Positions 1 to 11,145 of a stretch of DNA of 64,000 nt are shown here, in pieces (the first letter of the stretch is position 1; each line of letters starts with the position of its first letter). This DNA comes from Pseudomonas purpurea (GTDB lineage: Bacteria > Pseudomonadota > Gammaproteobacteria > Pseudomonadales > Pseudomonadaceae). Position numbers and translations under genes: made by a program. The DNA is taken from assembly GCF_039908635.1 (NCBI RefSeq), contig NZ_CP150918.1, forward strand, positions 1,054,001 through 1,118,000. The letters run 5' to 3'. The notes under the pieces are model-generated. The model worked only from the letters and a program-made list of their open reading frames with translations. It had not been told where the DNA came from and ran no database searches.

Positions 1-464
1 TACCGACCGTTTTGCTCTTCCAGGACAACCTGGTACAGGGCTTCATTTGTCGCGGCGCTGCGAAGTTTTTCGCGCACATCCTTGCGGTCAAGCATGCTGG
101 CGATCTGGCGAAGCAGTTCCAGGTGCGCATCGGTGGCGGCTTCCGGGACCAGCAATACAAACAGCAGGTCGACCGGGGCGCCGTCGATGGCATCGAAATC
201 GATAGGAGCGTCCAGGTGCATCAGTGCACTGATGGGCGACTCGCAGCCTTTGAGGCGGCAGTGCGGGATGGCGATGCCGTTGCCAAAACCGGTTGAACCG
301 AGTTTTTCACGGGCAATCAGGCTCTCGAAGACATCTTGCATCTCCAGATCCGGCACTTCACGGGCGATCAGGTTGGCAATTTGTTCGAGGGCGCGTTTCT
401 TGCTGCCGCCCGGCACGTTCACGAGTGAACGGCCGGGGGTCAGGATGTTTTCAAGTCGGATCAT
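1..464 (-). CDS. ptsN: PTS IIA-like nitrogen regulatory protein PtsN (3' end outside window)
   Basis: EIIA-Ntr is the terminal phospho-acceptor of the nitrogen phosphotransferase chain (PtsP-NPr-PtsN) and has a regulatory, not sugar-transport, role in the cytoplasm. About 154 codons are visible and the C-terminus runs off the window. The protein begins MIRLENILTPGRS, and the phosphorylation-site histidine falls at residue 68 in GIAIPHCR, the usual position. The ATG is at 464, 12 bases after the hpf stop. The order rpoN-hpf-ptsN on one strand is the classical sigma-54 operon arrangement. No clear Shine-Dalgarno is seen, so translational coupling to hpf is possible. Confidence 0.95.
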   Translation of the reverse strand, partial: MIRLENILTPGRSLVNVPGGSKKRALEQIANLIAREVPDLEMQDVFESLIAREKLGSTGFGNGIAIPHCRLKGCESPISALMHLDAPIDFDAIDGAPVDLLFVLLVPEAATDAHLELLRQIASMLDRKDVREKLRSAATNEALYQVVLEEQNGR

Positions 465-476
465 GTGGGGGGAGTG

Positions 477-782
477 TTAGCGACCAGTGCCTTGCAGCAG
501 GCTCTGTTGCTTTTCCTTATGCTTTTTCAGTTGGCGGTCCAGCTTGTCCGTGAGCAGGTCGATCGCAGCATACATGTCGTCATGTTCTGCGTTGGCGACG
601 ACTTCCCCACCGTGGATGTGCAGCGTGGCTTCGATTTTCTGTTTCAGTTTCTCGACAGCCATCGTCACTTGCACATTGGTGATCTTGTCAAAGTGGCGTT
701 CCAGTCGGTCGAGTTTCTCACCGATGTAGGCGCGCAGGGGTTCGGTCACTTCCAGTTGGTGTCCACTGATGTTGACTTGCAT
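477..782 (-). CDS. hpf: Ribosome hibernation promoting factor, short form
   Basis: This 101-residue protein of the HPF/YfiA family binds the 30S subunit in stationary phase and promotes 100S ribosome dimers. It starts MQVNISGHQLEVTEPLR and ends in a basic tail, the usual short-HPF form without the C-terminal dimerisation domain of long HPFs. The ATG at 782 follows GGAGAAG at good spacing; an upstream in-frame ATG at 809 would add nine residues foreign to the family and was rejected. It lies between rpoN and ptsN. A distant second HPF-like protein is encoded near 61.2 kb. Confidence 0.95.
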   Translation of the reverse strand: MQVNISGHQLEVTEPLRAYIGEKLDRLERHFDKITNVQVTMAVEKLKQKIEATLHIHGGEVVANAEHDDMYAAIDLLTDKLDRQLKKHKEKQQSLLQGTGR

Positions 783-904
783 ACAGCTTCTCCTTCGTTG
801 CCAGTGCATAAGGCGGCAGGCTGGTTAGCCTGTCACTAGGCTGTGTCCGGGAATTGCCTGATGGCGAATTTCCGAACACACCCTGGAACGCGGTGGCGTG
901 GCCC

Positions 905-2398
905 TTACATCAACCGCTTGCGTTCGCTTGAAGGCGCGATCCCAAGGGATTCGCGGTACTTGGCGACGGTGCGGCGGGCTACCTGAATGCCTTGTGCCTC
1001 CAGTAAACCAGCGATCTTGCTGTCACTCAACGGCTTTTTCTGATTTTCCGCGGCAACCAGTTTTTTGATGATCGCGCGGATCGCCGTGGACGAGCATTCG
1101 CCGCCTTCGGAGGTGCTGACGTGGCTGGAGAAAAAGTATTTCAGCTCATAAATACCTCGTGGGGTATGCATGAACTTTTGCGTGGTTACCCGTGAAATCG
1201 TCGATTCGTGCATGCCGACCGCCTCGGCGATGTCGTGCAGGACCAGCGGTTTCATGGCTTCATCGCCGTATTCGAGAAAGCCGCGCTGGTGCTCGACGAT
1301 CTGGGTGGCGACTTTCATCAGGGTTTCGTTGCGGCTTTGCAGGCTCTTGATGAACCAGCGCGCTTCTTGCAGCTGATTGCGCATGAAGGTGTTGTCGGCG
1401 CTGGTGTCGGCGCGACGAACAAAGCCTGCGTATTGCGGATTGACTCGCAGGCGCGGCACCGACTCCTGATTCAGTTCCACCAGCCAGCGCTCGTTGTCCT
1501 TGCGCACGATCACGTCGGGAACCACGTATTCGGCTTCACTGGACTCGATTTGCGAACCCGGTCGAGGGTTGAGGCTCTGCACCAGTTCGATGACCTGGCG
1601 CAGCTCATCTTCCTTGAGCTTCATGCGGCGCATCAGTTGGCTGTAATCGCGGCTGCCCAACAGGTCGATGTAGTCGCTGACCAGGCGCTTGGCCTCGGCC
1701 AGCCAAAGGGTCTTGGCGGGCAGTTGGCGCAATTGCAGCAACAGGCACTCGCCCAGGTTGCGCGCGCCGATGCCGGCCGGCTCGAATTGCTGGATGCGAT
1801 GCAGGACGGCTTCGATTTCGTCCAGTTCGATGTCCAGCTCCGGGTCGAAGGCTTCGAGGATTTCCTCGAGGGTTTCGTCCAGGTAGCCCTGATTGTTGAT
1901 GCAGTCGATCAGGGTGACGGCAATCAGGCGGTCGGTGTCGGACATCGGCGCCAGGTTCAATTGCCAGAGCAGGTGGCTTTGCAGGCTCTCGCCGGCCGAT
2001 GTGCGGGTGGTGAAGTCCCACTCGTCGTCATCGTTGCTTGGCAGGCTGCTGGCGCTGGTCTGGTAGACGTCTTCCCAGGCTGTGTCGACCGGGAGCTCGT
2101 TGGGAATGCGTTCGTTCCACTCGCCTTCCTCGAGGTTGTCCACCGTGGGGGCGGTTTCCTGGTAGGAGGGCTCTGTAATGTCGGTATTGGGTTTTTGCTC
2201 GATGTTGTCCGCCATGGGGTCGGCGTTATCGAAATCCTCGCCTTCTTCCTGGCGTTCGAGCATAGGGTTGGACTCCAGTGCCTCCTGGATTTCCTGTTGC
2301 AGGTCCAGGGTCGACAATTGGAGCAGGCGGATGGCCTGTTGCAGCTGCGGTGTCATCGTCAGCTGCTGGCCCATTCTCAAGACTAGCGATGGTTTCAT
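905..2398 (-). CDS. rpoN: RNA polymerase sigma-54 factor
   Basis: Sigma-54 directs RNA polymerase to -24/-12 promoters of nitrogen, motility and catabolic genes and needs AAA+ enhancer-binding activators. The 497-residue protein is full length. The glutamine- and leucine-rich region I (about residues 9-48, [20 protein letters not shown]) is followed by an acidic region II (about 50-130). A core-binding region and a helix-turn-helix (about 385-405, ending HESTISRV) come next. The RpoN box [10 protein letters not shown] is at about residues 474-483. It lies downstream of lptB on the same strand and is followed by hpf and ptsN. Confidence 0.98.
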   Translation of the reverse strand: MKPSLVLRMGQQLTMTPQLQQAIRLLQLSTLDLQQEIQEALESNPMLERQEEGEDFDNADPMADNIEQKPNTDITEPSYQETAPTVDNLEEGEWNERIPNELPVDTAWEDVYQTSASSLPSNDDDEWDFTTRTSAGESLQSHLLWQLNLAPMSDTDRLIAVTLIDCINNQGYLDETLEEILEAFDPELDIELDEIEAVLHRIQQFEPAGIGARNLGECLLLQLRQLPAKTLWLAEAKRLVSDYIDLLGSRDYSQLMRRMKLKEDELRQVIELVQSLNPRPGSQIESSEAEYVVPDVIVRKDNERWLVELNQESVPRLRVNPQYAGFVRRADTSADNTFMRNQLQEARWFIKSLQSRNETLMKVATQIVEHQRGFLEYGDEAMKPLVLHDIAEAVGMHESTISRVTTQKFMHTPRGIYELKYFFSSHVSTSEGGECSSTAIRAIIKKLVAAENQKKPLSDSKIAGLLEAQGIQVARRTVAKYRESLGIAPSSERKRLM

Positions 2399-2606
2399 GG
2401 CAGGGGCTTAACACCTTATTCGCCGGCGCACATGCGCCATCCACTACAAGGGCGCCGGAGCGCCAAACTTAAGCAAATTATATGCCCGAAACTGAAGTGT
2501 TTGCCTAGAGCGCTGTAACAATTAAAGCATTTTAAATTTTCATTGCGCCAGGCCGCGTCGCCCAAGGCTGAGGAACTGAGGGCGTGGGGATGCCCTAAGC
2601 GCCGTA

Positions 2607-2633
2607 TCAATAAAAACCTGCTGGTTTTATTGA
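2607..2633 (-). terminator. Hairpin between lptB and rpoN, possible terminator or attenuator
   Basis: An A/T-rich inverted repeat (CAATAAAACC, loop AGCA, GGTTTTTATTG on the minus strand) lies in the 273-base gap between the lptB stop and the rpoN ATG. Its T-rich arm could act as a weak intrinsic terminator of the lpt transcript, or the hairpin could sit in the rpoN leader. No long T run follows the stem, so the call is tentative. The rest of the gap contains no open frame I can support and probably holds the rpoN promoter. Confidence 0.35.
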
Positions 2634-2671
2634 GGGGGGGCGCTCCGGTAACGGGTCAAGCACCTCGGCGC

Positions 2672-3397
2672 TTACAGGCGGAACTCGTGGCCCAGGTACA
2701 CTTCCTTGACCAGTTCGTTGGCCAGGATGGTCGCAGAGTCGCCTTCGGCGATCAGTTGGCCATCGTTGACGATGTAGGCGGTTTCGCAGATGTCCAGGGT
2801 TTCGCGGACGTTGTGGTCCGTGATCAGGACGCCGATGCCCTTGGCCTTGAGGTGGTGAATGATCTGCTTGATGTCGCCTACCGAAATCGGGTCCACGCCG
2901 GCGAACGGTTCGTCGAGCAGGATGAATTTCGGGGCAGTGGCCAGGGCGCGGGCGATTTCCACGCGGCGGCGTTCGCCACCGGACAGGCTCATGCCGAGGT
3001 TGTCGCGGATGTGGTTGATGTGGAATTCCTGCAGCAGGCTTTCCAGCTCCTTGCGACGACCGGCCTTGTCGAGTTCCTTGCGGGTCTCGAGGATGGCCAT
3101 GATGTTGTCGGCGACCGAGAGTTTGCGGAAGATCGACGCTTCTTGCGGCAGATAGCCGATACCGGCGCGAGCACGGCCGTGCATCGGCTGGTGGCTGACG
3201 TCCAGGTCGTCGATCAGCACGCGGCCCTGATCGGCCTGAACCAGGCCGACGATCATGTAGAAGCAGGTGGTCTTGCCGGCGCCGTTAGGGCCAAGCAGGC
3301 CGACGATCTGGCCGCTGTCGATGGACAGGCTGACATCGCGCACGACCTGGCGGCTCTTGTAGCTCTTGGCCAGATGCTGAGCTTTCAGAGTTGCCAT
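2672..3397 (-). CDS. lptB: LPS export ABC transporter ATPase LptB
   Basis: LptB is the cytoplasmic ATPase of the LptB2FG complex that pulls lipopolysaccharide from the inner membrane into the Lpt bridge. The 241-residue protein has Walker [10 protein letters not shown] at about 36-44, the ABC signature LSGGERRR at about 140, Walker [14 protein letters not shown], and a switch histidine in LITDHN. Its ATG overlaps the lptA stop by one base, so the two are translationally coupled. LptF and LptG are not in the window, as usual for this genus. Confidence 0.97.
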   Translation of the reverse strand: MATLKAQHLAKSYKSRQVVRDVSLSIDSGQIVGLLGPNGAGKTTCFYMIVGLVQADQGRVLIDDLDVSHQPMHGRARAGIGYLPQEASIFRKLSVADNIMAILETRKELDKAGRRKELESLLQEFHINHIRDNLGMSLSGGERRRVEIARALATAPKFILLDEPFAGVDPISVGDIKQIIHHLKAKGIGVLITDHNVRETLDICETAYIVNDGQLIAEGDSATILANELVKEVYLGHEFRL

Positions 3398-3942
3398 TAC
3401 TGGGCCTTCTGCTCGTCGGTTTTCTTTTTCGGCTGGATGACCATGTCGATCCGCGGACGTGGCGCGGTCACTGCGCTGCCATTGGCGCGGCCAGCGTTGG
3501 CGACCTGCTTGACCGTGTCGTAGACGATTTTCTCGCCTTCGGTGGTGTTGCCGTCGTTGATTACTTTGGCCCGATCGATCAGTACAACGCGGTTTTGCGC
3601 TGCGTGGTACTGGATGGTCACCGCATAGCCCTGGACGGGTTTTGTATCCGTCGGCTTCTGCAACTGCTCGAAATAGGCCAGGTTGCCTACCGAGGTCACG
3701 ACGTCGATGTCACCGGCCGGGGTGCGGGTGATGGTCACGGTGTTGCCGGTGACCTTCATCGAGCCCTGGGTGATGATGACGTCACCTTTGTAGGTGGCAA
3801 TACCTTGCTTGTCATCAAGCTGAGCATCGTCAGCCTGAATGCGGATAGGTTGCTGGCTATCGTTCGGCAGAGCCCAGGCGCTCACGCTTCCCAGTGCTGC
3901 GCCCAGACTGAGCAAAATAGGGAGGGTTTTAACGAGCCTCAT
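3397..3942 (-). CDS. lptA: Periplasmic LPS-bridge protein LptA
   Basis: LptA polymerises through its beta-jellyroll to carry LPS across the periplasm between LptC and LptD. The 181-residue product has a signal peptide (about residues 1-24, [18 protein letters not shown], cut after SAWA), then one OstA/LptA domain, then a short basic tail ending [12 protein letters not shown]. It overlaps the lptC 3' end by 14 bases and lptB by one base, a tightly coupled lptC-lptA-lptB operon. Confidence 0.95.
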   Translation of the reverse strand: MRLVKTLPILLSLGAALGSVSAWALPNDSQQPIRIQADDAQLDDKQGIATYKGDVIITQGSMKVTGNTVTITRTPAGDIDVVTSVGNLAYFEQLQKPTDTKPVQGYAVTIQYHAAQNRVVLIDRAKVINDGNTTEGEKIVYDTVKQVANAGRANGSAVTAPRPRIDMVIQPKKKTDEQKAQ

Positions 3943-4501
3943 ACTGTCCTCTTACGTTCGATAGCAGGTGTATCCTGCTTTCTTTCAAATACGCTTTCAT
4001 TCCGTTACCAGTCGATACACCACCAGCGCCGTCGATTCTAACGGCTTGCTGGGTCTGCGCATATTGCTGTTGCGGGAATACGGTCATGCGACTGCTGGTA
4101 ATGATGGTTTCACGGTTTTTTTCGTCGGTGCGCGCAATGCGCACCGAGTCGATCAGCTCGACTTCGGTACCGTCCGGGTTGACTTCGCCGCGTTTGCTCT
4201 GGATATGCCAGGGGTACACGGTTCCGCGGTACATCTGCAGGTCGGGGTTGGTCAGGAGGGTGATCTCGCTGGCCTGGACGTGCTCGACCTTGTCGGAAGT
4301 CATCTCATACTGCAGGCCGCCGTCGGGCAGGAACTGCAGGCTGTAGGCGTTGATTGCGTAATAGTCGATCGCATTTTCATCGACTTTGACCACAGGCTTC
4401 TCGAGGAAGCGCTCCGGGCTGATGTTCCAGTACCCCACCGCTGCGAACAGCGCAGCGATGACGGCGAACATCAGAAAGTTGCGAATCTTTTTACTCAGCA
4501 T
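3929..4501 (-). CDS. lptC: LPS export protein LptC
   Basis: LptC is the bitopic inner-membrane protein linking LptB2FG to the periplasmic LptA bridge. From MLSKKIRNFLMF the product is 190 residues with one N-terminal membrane helix (about 6-23) and a periplasmic LptA-like jellyroll. The ATG at 4501 is seven bases after the kdsC stop. An earlier in-frame ATG at 4537 lies inside kdsC and adds an un-family-like MKRPTPPTCEP leader, so the shorter start is preferred. Confidence 0.93.
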   Translation of the reverse strand: MLSKKIRNFLMFAVIAALFAAVGYWNISPERFLEKPVVKVDENAIDYYAINAYSLQFLPDGGLQYEMTSDKVEHVQASEITLLTNPDLQMYRGTVYPWHIQSKRGEVNPDGTEVELIDSVRIARTDEKNRETIITSSRMTVFPQQQYAQTQQAVRIDGAGGVSTGNGMKAYLKESRIHLLSNVRGQYEAR

Positions 4502-4508
4502 AGGTGGC

Positions 4509-5033
4509 TCACAGGTAGGCGGCGTTGGCCGCTTCAAGGTTGCCTTGGGCGCGCAGGATCAGCTCGCAGAACTCGCGAGCCGCGCCTTCGCCACCGCGAG
4601 CCTGGGTGATTCCGTGGGCGTGTTCGCGGACGAAGCTGGCAGCGCTGGCAACGGCCATGCCCAGGCCGACACGGCGAATCACCGGCAGGTCCGGCAGGTC
4701 GTCACCGAGGTAGGCAACCTGTTCATAGCTTAGGCCCAGTTGTGCCAGAAGCTCGTCAAGTACCACCAGTTTGTCCTCTCGGCCTTGATACAGGTGAGGA
4801 ATGCCGAGGTTTTTCGCCCGGCGCTCGACCACCGGGGTCTTGCGGCCACTGATGATGGCGGTTGTCACGCCGGTTGCCATCAGCATCTTGATGCCTTGGC
4901 CGTCCAGGGTGTTGAACGTCTTGAACTCGCTGCCGTCTTCCAGGAAGTACAGGCGTCCGTCCGTCAGTACGCCATCAACGTCGAAGACGGCCAGTTTGAT
5001 CTGTTTGCCGCGTTGCAGAAGGTCCGCAGTCAT
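4509..5033 (-). CDS. kdsC: 3-deoxy-D-manno-octulosonate 8-phosphate phosphatase KdsC
   Basis: KdsC removes the phosphate of KDO-8-P, the third step of KDO synthesis for the LPS inner core. This 174-residue HAD-family protein has motif I FDVDGVLTDG with nucleophile Asp18 and Asp20, motif II in TTAIISGRK, a conserved lysine further on, and the acidic motif GDDLPDLP. It has no cap domain, as expected of tetrameric KdsC. Its ATG overlaps the kdsD stop by one base. Confidence 0.96.
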   Translation of the reverse strand: MTADLLQRGKQIKLAVFDVDGVLTDGRLYFLEDGSEFKTFNTLDGQGIKMLMATGVTTAIISGRKTPVVERRAKNLGIPHLYQGREDKLVVLDELLAQLGLSYEQVAYLGDDLPDLPVIRRVGLGMAVASAASFVREHAHGITQARGGEGAAREFCELILRAQGNLEAANAAYL

Positions 5034-6007
5034 TACATTACTCCCGCACGCAGCAAGTCGTGCATGTTCAGGGCGCCGACCGGGCGATCTTCGCTGTCGA
5101 CCACTACCAGCGCACTGATTTTGTTGTCTTCCATGATTTTCAGGGCCTGGGCTGCGAGCATATCGGCGCGAGCGGTCTTGCCATGAGCGGTCATGACGTC
5201 ATCAATGGTGGTGCTGTGAACGTCGATGGTCCGGTCCAGGGTGCGGCGCAAGTCGCCGTCGGTGAAGATCCCGGCGAGTTTTCCGTCGGCTTCCAGTACG
5301 ACGGTCATGCCGAGGCCCTTGCGGGTCATTTCCATCAGCGCGTCTTTGAGCGGGGTGCCGCGCTGAACGCGTGGCAGTTCTTCGCCGGCGTGCATGACGT
5401 TTTCGACTTTCAACAGCAGCCGACGGCCAAGAGCGCCGCCGGGGTGGGAAAAAGCGAAGTCTTCGGCGGTGAAGCCGCGGGCTTCCAGCAGTGCGACGGC
5501 CAGTGCGTCGCCCATGACCAGGGCGGCCGTGGTCGAGGAGGTCGGTGCCAGGTTCAGCGGGCAGGCTTCGTGTTCGATGTGAACGTTGAGGTTCACTTCC
5601 GCAGCCTTGGCCAGCGGCGACTCGGGATTGCCGGTCAGGCTGATCATTTGAATACCCAGGCGCTTGATCAACGGCAGCAATGTGACGATTTCATTGGTCG
5701 AGCCGGAGTTCGACAGCGCAAGAATGATGTCGTCGCGGGTGATCATGCCCATGTCACCGTGGCTCGCTTCGGCCGGGTGCACGAAAAACGCAGTGGTGCC
5801 GGTGCTGGCCAGGGTGGCGGCAATCTTGTTGCCGATATGCCCGGACTTGCCCATGCCGACGACAACCACGCGGCCTTTGCTGTTCAGAATCATCTCGCAA
5901 GCGCGTACGAAATCTGCGTCGATATGGGACAACAAGCCTTCTACGGCTTCAAGTTCGAGGCGGATGGTGCGTTGTGCCGATTGAATCAGGTCGCTGGATT
6001 GGCTCAT
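5033..6007 (-). CDS. kdsD: Arabinose-5-phosphate isomerase KdsD
   Basis: KdsD interconverts ribulose 5-phosphate and arabinose 5-phosphate, the first committed step of KDO synthesis. The 324-residue protein has an N-terminal SIS domain (about 40-190, with GMGKSGHIGNKIAATL and SNSGSTNEIV) and two CBS domains (about 200-324). The ATG at 6007 (MSQSSDLIQSAQRTIRLE) fits the family; an upstream frame to 6070 was rejected. The 275-base gap to mlaF on the other strand is a divergent promoter region without a further gene. Confidence 0.96.
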   Translation of the reverse strand: MSQSSDLIQSAQRTIRLELEAVEGLLSHIDADFVRACEMILNSKGRVVVVGMGKSGHIGNKIAATLASTGTTAFFVHPAEASHGDMGMITRDDIILALSNSGSTNEIVTLLPLIKRLGIQMISLTGNPESPLAKAAEVNLNVHIEHEACPLNLAPTSSTTAALVMGDALAVALLEARGFTAEDFAFSHPGGALGRRLLLKVENVMHAGEELPRVQRGTPLKDALMEMTRKGLGMTVVLEADGKLAGIFTDGDLRRTLDRTIDVHSTTIDDVMTAHGKTARADMLAAQALKIMEDNKISALVVVDSEDRPVGALNMHDLLRAGVM

Positions 6008-6282
6008 GTCAGAAATCGTATAGCCTGATGAAAAGGCGGCGATTATAGCGGTAATGAGCAATTCCCTCACGCATGTTCGTCATGCAGGGCTTTACCCCTT
6101 CCATAATGGCTTTAAATGAAGGCTTTTTGCCTGTCACCTTGCTGAATGTGACATGGCTTTGGCCTTGGGCGGTTCATATGAGCAATGCTATAGTTCGCCG
6201 CCAGTTCGGCCTGCCCAGGATCCATGTGCTCTCGTCAGGGAGCTTGGCGTCCGAGTGAGAGGCTGCATCGCAAGGAGTTTAG

Positions 6283-7092
6283 ATGAGTGCCGATAACGCC
6301 TACGCGGTCGAGCTGAAGGGATTGTCCTTCAAGCGCGGTGCGCGGAGCATTTTCAATAACGTCGATATCCGCATTCCGCGCGGAAAGGTCACCGGTATCA
6401 TGGGGCCTTCCGGTTGCGGCAAGACGACGCTGTTGCGCCTGATGGGCGCGCAGTTGCGGCCCAGCAGCGGTGAGGTCTGGGTCAATGGCCAGAACCTGCC
6501 GACGCTGTCGCGCAGCGATTTGTTCGATGCACGCAAGCACATGGGCGTTTTGTTCCAGAGCGGCGCGCTGTTCACGGACCTCGATGTATTCGAGAACGTC
6601 GCTTTCCCGCTGCGTGTTCATACCCAGTTACCCGAAGAAATGATCCGCGACATCGTTCTGCTGAAATTGCAGGCTGTCGGGTTGCGTGGCGCCCTTGATT
6701 TGATGCCCGACGAGTTGTCGGGTGGCATGAAGCGCCGCGTTGCACTGGCGCGGGCGATTGCCCTCGACCCGCAGATTCTCATGTACGACGAACCGTTCGT
6801 CGGTCAGGACCCTATCGCCATGGGCGTGTTGGTGCGCCTGATCCGTCTGCTGAACGATGCGTTGGGCATCACCAGTATCGTGGTGTCCCATGACCTGGCC
6901 GAAACCGCGAGCATTGCCGATTACCTCTATGTGGTGGGCGACGGGCAAGTGCTGGGGCAGGGCACACCGGCCGAACTGATGGACTCCGACAATCCGCGCA
7001 TTCGTCAATTCATGACCGGTGACCCGGACGGTCCGGTGCCGTTTCACTTTCCAGCGACGGATTACCGCGCAGATCTTCTGGGGAAGCGCTGA
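6283..7092 (+). CDS. mlaF: Phospholipid ABC transporter ATPase MlaF
   Basis: MlaF is the ATPase of the inner-membrane MlaFEDB complex that moves phospholipid between the inner membrane and the carrier MlaC, maintaining outer-membrane asymmetry; it is also called Ttg2A in pseudomonads. The 269-residue protein has Walker [10 protein letters not shown] (about 41-49), signature LSGGMKRR, and Walker [20 protein letters not shown] precedes the ATG. It opens a five-gene operon with short overlaps, divergent from kdsD. Confidence 0.97.
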   Translation: MSADNAYAVELKGLSFKRGARSIFNNVDIRIPRGKVTGIMGPSGCGKTTLLRLMGAQLRPSSGEVWVNGQNLPTLSRSDLFDARKHMGVLFQSGALFTDLDVFENVAFPLRVHTQLPEEMIRDIVLLKLQAVGLRGALDLMPDELSGGMKRRVALARAIALDPQILMYDEPFVGQDPIAMGVLVRLIRLLNDALGITSIVVSHDLAETASIADYLYVVGDGQVLGQGTPAELMDSDNPRIRQFMTGDPDGPVPFHFPATDYRADLLGKR

Positions 7093-7889
7093 TGCGCAAG
7101 ACTTCACTCATTGAACGTGTTCGTCGATTCGGCCAGGCGGCCATCGACAGCGTCGCGGTGCTTGGCCGCTCATCGCTGTTCCTGTTTCATGCCTTGCTGG
7201 GCCGTGGCGGCATTGGCGGCGGCTTTGGCCTGCTGATCAAGCAGTTGCATTCGGTTGGCGTAATGTCCCTGGTGATCATTGTGGTCTCCGGGATATTCAT
7301 CGGCATGGTGCTGGCGCTGCAAGGCTTCAACATCCTCTCCAGCTACGGTTCGGAGCAGGCAGTAGGGCAGATGGTTGCCCTGACGCTGCTGCGTGAGCTG
7401 GGGCCGGTGGTGACAGCGTTGCTGTTCGCGGGGCGCGCGGGTTCGGCACTGACGGCGGAAATCGGCAACATGAAATCCACCGAGCAGTTGTCCAGCCTTG
7501 AAATGATTGGCGTGGACCCGCTCAAGTACATCATTGCCCCGCGCCTGTGGGCCGGCTTCATTTCCCTGCCGCTGCTGGCGATGATTTTCAGCGTGGTGGG
7601 TATCTGGGGTGGTTCGTGGGTGGCGGTCGACTGGTTGGGTGTGTATGAAGGCTCCTACTGGTCGAACATGCAAAACAGCGTGACGTTCAATGGCGATGTG
7701 CTCAATGGCATCATTAAAAGCATTGTCTTCGCCTTTGTCGTGACCTGGATTGCCGTATTCCAAGGCTATGACTGTGAGCCCACCTCAGAAGGGATCAGTC
7801 GTGCCACCACCAAAACAGTGGTGTATGCCTCGTTGGCCATCCTCGGCCTGGACTTTATTCTGACCGCCTTGATGTTTGGAGATTTCTGA
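7092..7889 (+). CDS. mlaE: Phospholipid ABC transporter permease MlaE
   Basis: MlaE is the membrane-spanning permease of MlaFEDB. The 265-residue protein has several strong hydrophobic segments, including [20 protein letters not shown] near residue 55 and a C-terminal segment near [20 protein letters not shown]. The coupling loop [20 protein letters not shown] is typical of the MlaE/Ttg2B family. Its ATG overlaps the mlaF stop by one base and its stop overlaps mlaD by one base. Confidence 0.97.
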   Translation: MRKTSLIERVRRFGQAAIDSVAVLGRSSLFLFHALLGRGGIGGGFGLLIKQLHSVGVMSLVIIVVSGIFIGMVLALQGFNILSSYGSEQAVGQMVALTLLRELGPVVTALLFAGRAGSALTAEIGNMKSTEQLSSLEMIGVDPLKYIIAPRLWAGFISLPLLAMIFSVVGIWGGSWVAVDWLGVYEGSYWSNMQNSVTFNGDVLNGIIKSIVFAFVVTWIAVFQGYDCEPTSEGISRATTKTVVYASLAILGLDFILTALMFGDF

Positions 7890-8356
7890 TGCAAAACCGC
7901 ACCCTGGAAATCGGTGTCGGCCTTTTCTTGCTGGCTGGCATCCTGGCTTTACTGTTGCTTGCCCTGCGGGTCAGTGGACTGTCCCCCGTTTCGAGCAACG
8001 ACAGCTATAAACTTTATGCGTATTTCGACAATATCGCCGGTTTGACGGTCAGATCAAAAGTGACCATGGCCGGTGTGACGATCGGCAAGGTCACGGCTAT
8101 CGATCTGGACCGCGACAGTTTCACGGGGAGAGTGACGTTGCAGCTGGAAAAGCGCGTAGATAATCTGCCGACTGACTCCACTGCATCTATTCTCACTGCT
8201 GGCCTGTTGGGCGAGAAATACATCGGCCTCAGCGTGGGCGGGGAAGAAACCCTGCTCAAGGATGGTGGAACCATCCATGACACGCAGTCGTCGCTGGTGC
8301 TCGAGGACCTGATCGGTAAATTCCTGCTCAATACCGTTAGCAAAGACGCCAAATGA
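7889..8356 (+). CDS. mlaD: MCE-domain phospholipid-binding protein MlaD
   Basis: MlaD forms the hexameric ring that channels lipid in the inner-membrane Mla complex. The 155-residue product has one N-terminal membrane helix (about 7-26, IGVGLFLLAGILALLLLAL) and one MCE domain (about 38-115, YFDNIAGLTVRSKVTMAGV). It is shorter than the E. coli protein mainly at the C-terminus, which is usual for pseudomonads. It starts within the mlaE stop and is 11 bases upstream of mlaC. Confidence 0.95.
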   Translation: MQNRTLEIGVGLFLLAGILALLLLALRVSGLSPVSSNDSYKLYAYFDNIAGLTVRSKVTMAGVTIGKVTAIDLDRDSFTGRVTLQLEKRVDNLPTDSTASILTAGLLGEKYIGLSVGGEETLLKDGGTIHDTQSSLVLEDLIGKFLLNTVSKDAK

Positions 8357-8367
8357 GGAGCTTTTGA

Positions 8368-9021
8368 ATGATCTCTACCTTGCGACGTGGCCTGTTGGTA
8401 TTACTCGCGGCACTGCCGTTGATGGCTAACGCCGTGGCGGCGCCTTCCGCGCATGAACTGGTTCAGGACACGACCACCCGTTTGCTGGCCGACCTGGCCG
8501 CCAACAAAGAGAAGTACAAGCAGGACCCGAAAGACTTTTATACGGCGCTGAACAACATCGTAGGGCCGGTGGTGGATGCCGAAGGCATCTCCAAGAGCAT
8601 CATGACGGTCAAGTACTCGCGCAAAGCTACGCCTGCGCAAATGAAGACCTTTGAAGAGAACTTCAAGACCGGTCTGTTTCAGTTCTATGGCAACGCTTTG
8701 CTGGAGTACAACAACCAGGGCATCGTCGTTGATCCGGCCAAGGATGAATCGGGTGACCGTACCAGCGTCGGCATGACCGTCAAAGGCAGCAATGGCGCGA
8801 TCTATCCGGTGTCTTACACACTCGAAAAGATCAATGGCGAGTGGAAACTGCGCAACGTGATCATCAACGGCATCAACATTGGCAAACTGTTCCGTGACCA
8901 GTTCGCCGACGCGATGCAGCGCAATGGTAACGACCTGGACAAGACCATCAATGGTTGGGCCGGTGAAGTCGCCAAGGCCAAGGAAAGCACTGAACACGCT
9001 GCCGAGAAGCCAGCCCAATGA
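8368..9021 (+). CDS. mlaC: Periplasmic phospholipid carrier MlaC
   Basis: MlaC shuttles phospholipid through the periplasm between the MlaA-porin complex and MlaFEDB. The 217-residue protein has a signal peptide (about 1-24, MISTLRRGLLVLLAALPLMA) and then the MlaC/Ttg2D fold. A charged tail (KAKESTEHAAEKPAQ) follows the conserved domain. Its stop overlaps the mlaB start by four bases (ATGA), so the two are coupled. MlaA is not in this window. Confidence 0.95.
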   Translation: MISTLRRGLLVLLAALPLMANAVAAPSAHELVQDTTTRLLADLAANKEKYKQDPKDFYTALNNIVGPVVDAEGISKSIMTVKYSRKATPAQMKTFEENFKTGLFQFYGNALLEYNNQGIVVDPAKDESGDRTSVGMTVKGSNGAIYPVSYTLEKINGEWKLRNVIINGINIGKLFRDQFADAMQRNGNDLDKTINGWAGEVAKAKESTEHAAEKPAQ

Positions 9022-9323
9022 GTGAGTCGGCCGTCCGCTTGGGCGAACCCGGCGAGTTGCTGCTCAGCGGCGTGCTGGATTACCGCACCGGGCCTGACCT
9101 GCGCAAGCAGGGCCAGGCTCTGATCAAGTCAAGCAAAGCCCCAGCCCTGGTGGTGGATTGCTCGGCGGTCCAGAAATCCAGCAGTGTCGGCCTTTCGCTG
9201 CTGCTGGCCTTCATGCGCGACGCTCAGGTGGCCAACAAGACGTTGAGCATCCGCGGGATGCCCGAAGACATGCGTGAAATTGCTCAGGTATCCGGGTTGA
9301 CCGAGCTGTTGACGCCTTCCTAG
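9018..9323 (+). CDS. mlaB: STAS-domain protein MlaB
   Basis: MlaB is the small cytoplasmic STAS-domain subunit that binds MlaF and is needed for its activity. The 101-residue protein is essentially one STAS domain, with the loop VVDCSAVQKSSSVGLSLL matching the family's conserved serine-bearing segment. It begins within the mlaC stop. The family is divergent, so part of this assignment rests on operon position. Confidence 0.9.
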   Translation: MSESAVRLGEPGELLLSGVLDYRTGPDLRKQGQALIKSSKAPALVVDCSAVQKSSSVGLSLLLAFMRDAQVANKTLSIRGMPEDMREIAQVSGLTELLTPS

Positions 9324-9337
9324 CCGTCATCGACAGG

Positions 9338-9391
9338 GAAGCCCCCCGTCAGAGTCCTGCTATGCGGGGTTCGCAGGCGCGGGGCTTTTTT
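9338..9391 (+). terminator. Possible terminator after mlaB
   Basis: GAAGCCCC near 9338 pairs with GGGGCTT near 9381, followed by a T run (to 9391). The intervening 35 bases also contain GGGGTTCGC-type pairing. A T-rich end immediately upstream of ibaG suggests termination or attenuation between mlaB and ibaG. The loop is long, so the call is moderate. Confidence 0.45.
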
Positions 9392-9437
9392 GTATGATGT
9401 CCGACCCGCGCGCACAGGGCGCCGATTGAGGTTGAGC

Positions 9438-10977
<1,540 letters not shown>

Positions 10978-11008
10978 TTTCTGTTGCATGGGCGCAGGGA
11001 GCGCCCTC

Positions 11009-11046
11009 CCTGTGGCGTTACAGCCCAGCCGCTGTTACGCCACAGG
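11009..11046. repeat. Strong inverted repeat between murA and hisG
   Basis: CCTGTGGCGTTACAGC (11009-11024) and GCTGTTACGCCACAGG (11031-11046) form a 16-base stem with one mismatch around a six-base loop CCAGCC. A second small stem, CAGGGAG/CTCCCTG, lies just upstream and competes for the same bases. No T run follows, so it is not a textbook terminator. It lies about 100 bases before hisG and could shape the hisGDC leader or the murA 3' end. Confidence 0.6.
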
Positions 11047-11145
11047 GATGGATTTGTTTAAAGTCGAGGGTGGATACACCCTCGATGTGTGTCCGGCGCC
11101 GTTTGCGACCGGACATAAGTACCTTGATAAGGACTGACGTTTCCC

